A stretch of 64,000 nucleotides of DNA from Anaeramoeba flamelloides. Its lineage: Eukaryota; Metamonada; Anaeramoebidae. Location: positions 3,653,501 through 3,717,500 of the forward strand of contig JANTQA010000036.1 in assembly GCA_027625915.1 (NCBI GenBank), given 5' to 3'. The notes under the pieces are model-generated. The model did not search any database. It had not been told where the DNA came from and saw only the letters and a list, made by a program, of their open reading frames with translations. This document shows positions 57,701-64,000 of the stretch, in pieces. Numbering within the stretch: position 1 is the stretch's first letter; each line of letters begins with the position of its first letter. The translations under genes were made by a program, and so were the position numbers.

Positions 57701-60389
57701 TTAGGTTTTCTAGGATTTAATAAAATAGGGTAAAATCTATATATTTTACTTTATTCTTTTAAATTCTGGAAAAACTAGGACACTCCAATATTTATCATCG
57801 GTTATTTTTTTTTCCTTATTTGAGTTTTTTAGATGAGTAGAGTGCTTTCAAAGCTATTAGTTATTATCTCTTCAAAAAAATATCCTAAAGTTAAATTTAA
57901 GGAAAATTCATTGCCACATCCATTTAAAAATTTTTACCCCAAAATAGACATTTTTTTCTAGACAAGAGACTTTTCAAAATCGTAGTACTATTAACAATAA
58001 TAAATATAACATCCTCAAGATTTTTAAGAATCGAGATGTTGATTATAATGTGAATCAATTCAATTAACAAGGATGAACTGATGATTGAAGTTGTAGTTTT
58101 GTCTAACTTTTTTTTTCAATTTTATTTTTTTCATATTAGTGAAGTGTTATATATATTATATTGAATTGTTATGAAAAGAGTCTAAGATATGGAATTTATA
58201 AGGAATTATCTTTGAAAGAAGAATTTTATAATTAAAAATTGTATAGGTATCTACAATAAAAAAATAGTTTGAAAAATTTTATTCAACATTCTAAAATATT
58301 TCTTGATTTTTGTGATTTTATTATTGTTCAATGGAAATTATCAATAAAAAAATTTTTTTTTTATTTGAGTTAGTCTAAACATCAAAAAAATTCTTAGTTT
58401 TAATTATTAAAAGACATCATTCTTCATTGGAAATTTTTTTGTGGCCATTTGAACCCAAACGTTGACCTAAAATACTTTAATAAATAATTCATTCATTATA
58501 TATAAAAGAAATTTTAATATCATATGGAAAATTTGTTTTGCCTATTGGTTACCATTCAATAACAATATATATATAAACTAAAATTCAAAATTTTCCACAC
58601 AACTAAAACGTTCCAAACAATCACAATAATACAATTTCATTGAAATTGAAGATAATTTTGATTTTTGTAAAATATGAAAATCATTTTTTCATCTTTTAAT
58701 TTTTGTTTTCATTTCATTGTTTTAATTACGTAATTTGTTTCATCCATCAAAATTTTTCTACAAGGTTTATATTATGTTAAAGTCAAGTTGTTCCAAATAA
58801 AAGAACTCAAATAAAATTAGTTGGTAGTATCTAACCTTTGATCGATCAATATTCCTAATAGAATTTCAACAAATTTACTAATGTATTTTTTTTGTTTTGC
58901 TCTCTCCAAAATTTTTAACACACCCATGATTTATTTGTATTGATAATTATTTATTTATTGTTTTGTGAGTATTGTAATTTATAAATAAGTGTTAACATTT
59001 CAATTAGTGAATGGTTCTAATTTGGTATTTCTTCTTGAATTGATTAAATAAGTTTTTTTCTTCACAAATCAAATTTTGGTGTGTTAAAAATTTTGAATTG
59101 GGGTTTATTTGATTTGAAATAATGAAAAAATCAATTGATATTAAAAATTTAAAAAAAAATAAAAAATTTTTTTCATTGTAAAATTTAGCAGTTTTTTTAA
59201 CAAATATTAACTTTTGATTTTTAATTATTTGGCTAACAGTTCCAGTCAGATTAAAATTTGATTTTTTTTTTTACTTTTTAAAGATTTTTTAATTTTTAAC
59301 TTTTTAAAATGTAGAAATATACCAAACAATATTATTTAATAATAGAGGCCATAGATCAAAAATTATTTTTAAAAATATAGATTAATTTTGATTATAAATT
59401 CAATTTTTAAAAAGATTTTTTTCAAATTTTTACCAACACAAAATTACAAAATATATATATATATATATATATTTCTTGGTTATGATGATTATTTTATTCT
59501 CTTTGAATAATATTTAAAAGTGAATTTAATTTTAATGTTAGATTTAAACCAATTGTTTTATCTCTTAAAGAATTTTTGTTTGTTTAATTTAAATATATTA
59601 CATATAATTATTTTCTTTTTGTTTTTAAAAATTATTTTTTATTACTTGAATTGATGTTTTTGAAAATTATTCATATTAAACTTTTATTTTGTGAAGAAAA
59701 TAAATGAATTTCATTTTTCTCTTAATTTGATATTTATTAAAATTTTGTCTGAAAACTTGAAAAAAATGAAATTTAAAATGTGAAATCCAAATTTCCAAAT
59801 GGGACTTGTTTGAAGTTAAATATTTTAAAAAAATAAAAGGGTGTTGTTTTAAGGGTGTCCCCCTTCAAACAAAAGAGTTGTAATTAAAATTTAAATTTTG
59901 AAGACTAATTTTTGTTATTTATTTATCATGAAAATGATAAAATTAAATTTCACAACAAAATTTGATTATTGAATTTTTTTCGAGGTTATTTTTTACCAAG
60001 AATCTTGGAACACAAATAAAATAAAATTCAAAAATAAGTTGATATTTTATTATTAAAAATCCTAAGCGGTTAATTCCAACTTAATATAAATTAACTCAGA
60101 AAAGAAATTTATTGTACTTGAAAATTTTCAAATAATTTTTGACAATTTGTTTTGAAAACATATACTTGACTTGTTTTTCAAAAAAAAATTTGGTGATTAA
60201 ATAAGTTTGAATTTAAAATTAGCATTTTTCTTCAGAATTGAATAAATTTATATTTTAGTAAATAAGAGTATTAAACTTTATTATCTAAAATTTTAATCAA
60301 GTAGCACATTTCTCAAATTTAGAACTTTTACAAATGGAGTAAATAGATATTCTTATGTCTTAAAAAATAAATCTGAATATAACACATTC

Positions 60390-60420
<31 letters not shown>

Positions 60421-63400
60421 CCTTGGAATTGAACAAATTGTTTTGTAAAGGGTTCCATTCTTATCAAATAATATAAAACATTACCAGAACTAGAATAATG
60501 TGAACCATAATGAAAAGCAGGTATTTTACCTGTAGGATCATCCCAGTTTTCATACCTTTCAACAAATTTTTCTAGCCTTTTTTCGTTTAAAGCGCCCATC
60601 TATACATTTATATAATTAATTTCAAAATAATAAAAAATGATTATTAGAATAATAATGAAAAATTGATTTTGGAAATAATTTTAGAAAAGATATTTTTCGT
60701 TAAATTTTTGAGAAATAATAAAACAATCTTTTTTGTAATTACTAATTAGAAATTGAATTAATCTGAAAAAGATGTGTATTTTTTTTTTTTTTTTTGATTG
60801 GTGTTAAAAAAAATATTTTATCTAGAGAAAAAAATTCGTTTAAATAAAATTTTATTTTGCAATAACATTTTTATCCATTCTGGAAATTGAGTAAAGGGAC
60901 ATAACAATATAGAAAGTAAAGAATAAAGTATATATATTGAAAAAATATCAAAATTCCAATCACCATTAAATAAATTTACAAATTCTTGTAAACTGTTCAA
61001 GTTTCCAAAGTGGCAATAAACGTGTTATTTTTTTAAATATTTCTTTAGTATAATAATTTAAATATGTTGTAAATTTCTCAAAGTATTTTTTTTTTAATTT
61101 TTTAAAAATTCTATTACATAACATTTCTAATTAAAAAAATAAAACTGTTTCAGATTTCTGGCTTTTTGAGAAAAATTAAAAACTATATTCAAAATGATTC
61201 ATTTACTTTGAATTAAAAAATGATTTAATTTTTCAATTTTTTTGCTTATTTTTTCTTTGGTATTCTTTTTTATTTAGGAATCAGTAAAAAATGATTATGT
61301 TTTATTTCTTAATTAATATTTAATACATATTACATTAAAGTATTTCATAATTGGTATAACTATTTATAATTCAAGTATGAATTTTTATCATTTTAAAATT
61401 ATTTTTAAATAAACTCCAATTTAAAATTATTGACACACCTAATTGCATTTAAAAAAAAAAAAATCAACGTTAAACTAATTATAACGAGAAGAACTAAATT
61501 AGGACACCTTAGCTACTGTAAATTTTAATAATCATTTATCATTTACATATATCACTATAAACAAAATAATAAACCTTTCAAATGTTAAAAAAAAAAAAAA
61601 AATTGTTTCAGTAATTTTGGAGAAAGGTATTTCTAAAAAAGTGGGAGATTTTTGTTTTACACTTTCAACGAATATTTTTCTCTTTATAAGTATTTATATT
61701 CTTAAATTTGTAATATACAATTAAGAGGGATATTACGACTAATTAAATAAGTGTCTAATGTTTGTATTTTTAAAATATATACATCAAAATATTTCCAAAA
61801 AATGAAAAAAAAAATAGCACGCTTTTTTTTACAAAAAGAGTTACTGTCAATTCCGATAAAAAAAACTGGAAATATAATAAAGATACAGCCTGTTTTTGAA
61901 CAATAAAATCCAGTTATAAGTTTCCCCTTCTATTTGAAATTCCATCAAGATAAAATCTCTTTAGGAATATATTTTTTATCATAAAAAATATAATTATTAA
62001 AAACCAATTTACACATTTTAAAAATATCACATACGAAACTTAAGATCATAAACTTTGATATCTTTAATTAAAGTTTTACAAATAAACAAATGAAATTATT
62101 ATGATTAATCAATTAATGATGAATGGATAACAATTTTGGATTTAAATCATTATATTAAGAATTGAGTTTAAAAAAGATATTTTCAAATAAATTTGCCTAC
62201 TTTTTTGGAATAACTCAAAAATAACAAAAAAAAAAAAAAAAAAGTATTGGTAAATTTATTAAAATTTCACTAACAAATATTGATCTAACAATCATTAGAT
62301 TGAATCAAATGATTTTATTTATGTTTTTTTAATTTAAAAAGAACTGAACTTTAATTTAATATCAATCTTTTTAAAAATTTTTTTGATCAAACAAAAAGTA
62401 ATTATTTTACAAAGTACGAAATGAAAATCAAAAAAAAAATCAAAAATATTTTCCAAATTTCAGGAAATTATAAGATTGTTGTTATTATTATCAAAGAAGT
62501 GTAAAATACACTCGAAGTGCCTTTAAATTTAAATTTCATTTCAGAACTTTAAGCATAAAATCATCGGTTCAATCGATTATTCATGAAAATGACACACCTG
62601 AATTCTCTTTATGATTAAAAAGCAAAAGCAAAAAATTGAAAAGAAAAAAGGAAAAAAGAAAAAGAAAGAAATTTAAAAAATAAAAAGAAAAAATAACCAA
62701 TGCTATTTGAAAGAAAGAACTCCCAAAATCACATCCATGGTACTTTAGATTAATTTCATTTAATTCGAAATATGATTATGAATGTTCATTTGGGGGATCG
62801 TTGTTTAATTTTTGTAATTTCTTTTTTCTTTTAAATTGATGTTTTTTTTTTAAACTTTTGGAATTTTTTGCCTTTGCTTTTTTCTTTTTTATTTTCAATT
62901 TACTCTTACTTTCATGTTTTAGTATACCTGTATTAGCAAGTAATCACTTGATCTTTCTGCTTTAAAACTCTTCTTATTAATAAAAAAGAAATCCAGCCAG
63001 ACAAAAAATGGAAAAAAAAATAAATTATAGCATTGTTATTCTTTTAACTGTTTTAATTGTAACAAAAAAAAAAATAAAAAATTGAATTAGGGCTTTCTAA
63101 ACGTTAATATCGAATGATTATTAAATTTGGTACCTAAGGCGAGGAAGGGGGTGTAATCTTATTTAATTTAGTTATTTTATCTAAACAATATAGATTCTGC
63201 TTGCGGATTTGTTTTAAAAGATTTAAAATAGGGTAGTAAAAATGAAAGAAAAAAATAAAGAAAAAGAATAAAAAAAAATAATTTTTTACTGGTTTTGATA
63301 AATCTCTATAAATATTTGGATCGTTCAAATCTAACTTTTCACTTGTGTAATCTTTTAAAATCCAGGGGAATACTGGGTATTGTGTTAAATCATTATAAGT

Positions 63401-64000
63401 TCTTCCCGCGATTGTATTTAAATGCATTAAATAAGCAAAATTAGAAATTTTGTTCTCTTCCCATAATTTAGTGATTGCTGACAATTTTTTTTTTAAAACG
63501 GAAGTATCCAAATTGACATCTTTGATATTGGAAATGACATATTCATTTTTCATTGAATTTAATAGATTATATACTTGGTTTCTAATTTTTTTGCCACCAT
63601 TTAAATTGAGGAAATAATTGCCGCCATTTTCAGAAAATATTTCGATGGCTGTGGGTAAAAATAGAAAATTGATTTTATTTGCATGATTTAGTTCTTGATA
63701 GGAAATTTTTGTACATTTATGTTTTTGGGTGATTGTCTTTTTTTTTTTTTCATTTTCATTTTCGCCACTAAAAAATAAATTTTCATCATCCTCCGAAGTA
63801 TCAAAAGTAAAAAAATCCTTTTCAGCTGAGGAAATTGGTATAATTTCTTCAATTTCGTCATCAATGGTTACACTATAATTCGAAATGAAATATATATTGT
63901 TTTGGCAAATCAGCAGTAATCCGTCATGTACCCTCATTTCTTTTACCATTGAACAATTATATTTTGCAATAATTGTTTCCCCCATTTCTAAAAACATCAT
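54789..64000 (-). CDS. PH-BEACH/BEACH/WD40/FYVE protein (WDFY3/Alfy-like), 5' end outside window
   Basis: Three exons on the minus strand: 64000-63290 (open at the window edge), 60599-60422 and 56422-54789. Together they give 840 residues in one frame. Residues about 5-155 are a PH-like BEACH domain ([20 protein letters not shown] ... [14 protein letters not shown]). Residues about 165-460 are the BEACH domain. The joints restore family sequence: YRDLSKP joined to [12 protein letters not shown], and FVQFQ joined to [15 protein letters not shown]. Then come [33 protein letters not shown] and FGQTPIQLF. Residues about 490-760 are WD40 repeats (VNVWKI, CFVWDL, FKIWTL, IYFWHL). Residues about 770-838 are a FYVE finger ([27 protein letters not shown]), which binds PI3P. 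This order is that of WDFY3/Alfy, an adaptor for aggregate autophagy; orthology is inferred, and the N-terminal part lies beyond position 64000. Both introns (3999 and 2690 bp) are repeat-filled. Confidence 0.92.
56968..58137 (+). mobile_element. F-family element, copy 2 (with hairpin array)
   Basis: About 1.2 kb, homologous over its length to 17658-19076, with both flanks and the central hairpin array (57345-57785). It has fewer hairpin modules than copy 1. It lies in the BEACH-gene intron and abuts the G element. Confidence 0.65.
57345..57785. repeat. Array of hairpin modules, F copy 2
   Basis: At least four modules: 57345-57415, 57430-57505, a composite 57510-57690 in which one hairpin (TGTTCTAGG to CCTAACG, about 57548-57630) lies inside the loop of another, and 57706-57782. 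Boundaries are GTTAGG and CCTAA/CCTAG, and a CACTTGACAGACACTTTC spacer separates the last two. Confidence 0.75.
58150..59760 (+). mobile_element. G-family element, copy 2, interrupted by A2
   Basis: It matches 29080-30120 in blocks: GAATTTTATAATTAAAAATT, GGAAATTTTTTTG, AAAATTTGTTTTRYCTAYTG on the left of the insertion; TTTCATTGYAAAATTT, AGTCAGATTAA, TTTGACTTTTTAAAATSTAG on the right. Neither terminal CCCTTAGCACCCC end is intact. The A2 element sits between the two blocks. Confidence 0.65.
58574..59107 (+). mobile_element. A2-type MITE nested in the G element
   Basis: 534 bp. Starts TAAACTAAAATTCAAAATTT, ends AATTTTGAATTGGGGTTTA. Layout, length and the CCTTTGATCGATCAATATT core are those of family A, but the sequence is clearly a different subfamily. 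It interrupts the G copy. Confidence 0.75.
61628..62212. mobile_element. C-family MITE, copy 2
   Basis: 585 bp. Left end TATTTCTAAAAAAGTGGGAG, right end TTGCCTACTTTTTTGGAATA in inverted orientation. The internal AATATTTCCAAAAAATG and AAATAGCAC..TTTTTTT blocks match 22654-23228. Confidence 0.75.
62222..62470 (-). repeat. A2-type element fragment (reverse)
   Basis: The reverse complement of AGTATTGGTAAATTTATT, AAAATTTCACTAACAAATAT and TGATCTAACAATCA lines up with the ATTTACTAATGTATTTTTTT / TTGATCGATCAATATT part of 58574-59107. Truncated at both ends. Confidence 0.4.

Larger units (their letters stand above)
56423..60421 (-). other. Intron of the BEACH gene filled with F, G and A elements
   Basis: A 3999-bp intron splitting the BEACH domain. 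From left to right on the plus strand: about 550 bp of AT-rich DNA, the F-family element (56968-58137), the G-family element (58150-59760) interrupted by an A2 element (58574-59107), then about 650 bp of AT-rich DNA and a 23-base A run next to the splice donor. Confidence 0.85.
60600..63289 (-). other. Intron of the BEACH gene with C and A2 repeats
   Basis: A 2690-bp intron between the SKP and MGALNE codons (donor GTAAAA, acceptor TATAG). It contains the C-family element 61628-62212 and, directly beside it, an A2 fragment in reverse (about 62222-62470). The rest is A/T-run DNA. Confidence 0.85.

Noticed and set aside
60388-60413. 23-base A run as a possible retroposed poly-A tail
   Set aside because: It lies inside a verified intron right next to the splice donor, with no retrocopy or target duplication beside it; A runs are common throughout.

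Overview
The window is very AT-rich eukaryotic nuclear DNA. It holds seven or eight host genes separated by repeat-filled spacers of 3 to 7 kb. Long Asn, Lys, Gln/Glu and Ser/Glu runs, GT-AG introns, a Rho-family GTPase, a WW-RhoGAP protein, a BEACH-WD40-FYVE protein and an ephrin-receptor-like (GCC2/GCC3) repeat membrane protein point to a free-living amoeboid or flagellate protist. An anaeramoebid (Metamonada) fits best in my judgement and an amoebozoan is the main alternative, but no marker in the window settles this. No rRNA, tRNA, CRISPR, LTR element or virus-like element was seen.

Layout. 1152-4137 (-) encodes a GCC2/GCC3 cysteine-rich receptor-like membrane protein broken by one reading-frame change in a poly-A tract. 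8142-9317 (+) is an acidic and Lys/Ser-rich, probably nuclear, protein. 16093-20025 (+) is a five-exon Rho-family GTPase with a 2.7-kb fourth intron. 23580-27678 (+) is a small Cys-rich type I membrane protein with a 3.6-kb intron. 31950-33320 (+) is an intronless WDR12/Ytm1 ribosome-biogenesis gene. 36363-41958 (+) is a WW-RhoGAP gene that I joined across a 4.4-kb intron. 47694-49127 (-) is a GATA-finger protein with a C-terminal BAH-like domain, resembling GATAD1. 54789 to beyond 64000 (-) is the 3' part of a PH-BEACH/BEACH/WD40/FYVE gene; three exons, separated by introns of 4.0 and 2.7 kb, are visible.

Most of the rest is short DNA-transposon-like sequence without coding capacity. I separate these families by their ends: A (about 540 bp, mariner-like ends, TA target), B (about 195 bp, TA), C (about 580 bp), D (about 650 bp), E (about 230 bp), F (about 1.2-1.4 kb with an internal array of hairpins), G (1.5 kb) and H (1.1-1.4 kb, TTAA target). 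Several are nested: A in H, A in G, and A between the arms of a 347-bp near-identical inverted repeat. All four very long introns (2.7-4.4 kb) carry such elements, while introns of 72-311 bp do not, so transposon insertion probably made the long introns long.

The most unusual structure is the F element. It carries a row of about 80-bp hairpin modules with different arms but shared ends (GTTAGG at one side, CCTAG plus ACACTTGACGG at the other). One hairpin sits inside the loop of another, and that composite is inverted between the two F copies. Solo modules occur elsewhere in the window.

Two host genes bear on the same pathway: the Rho GTPase and the RhoGAP-domain protein. The RhoGAP domain lacks the arginine finger and may be a non-catalytic Rho-binding module. 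The BEACH-WD40-FYVE protein would act on PI3P membranes and autophagy, WDR12 in 60S ribosome assembly, and the GATA/BAH-like protein in chromatin.
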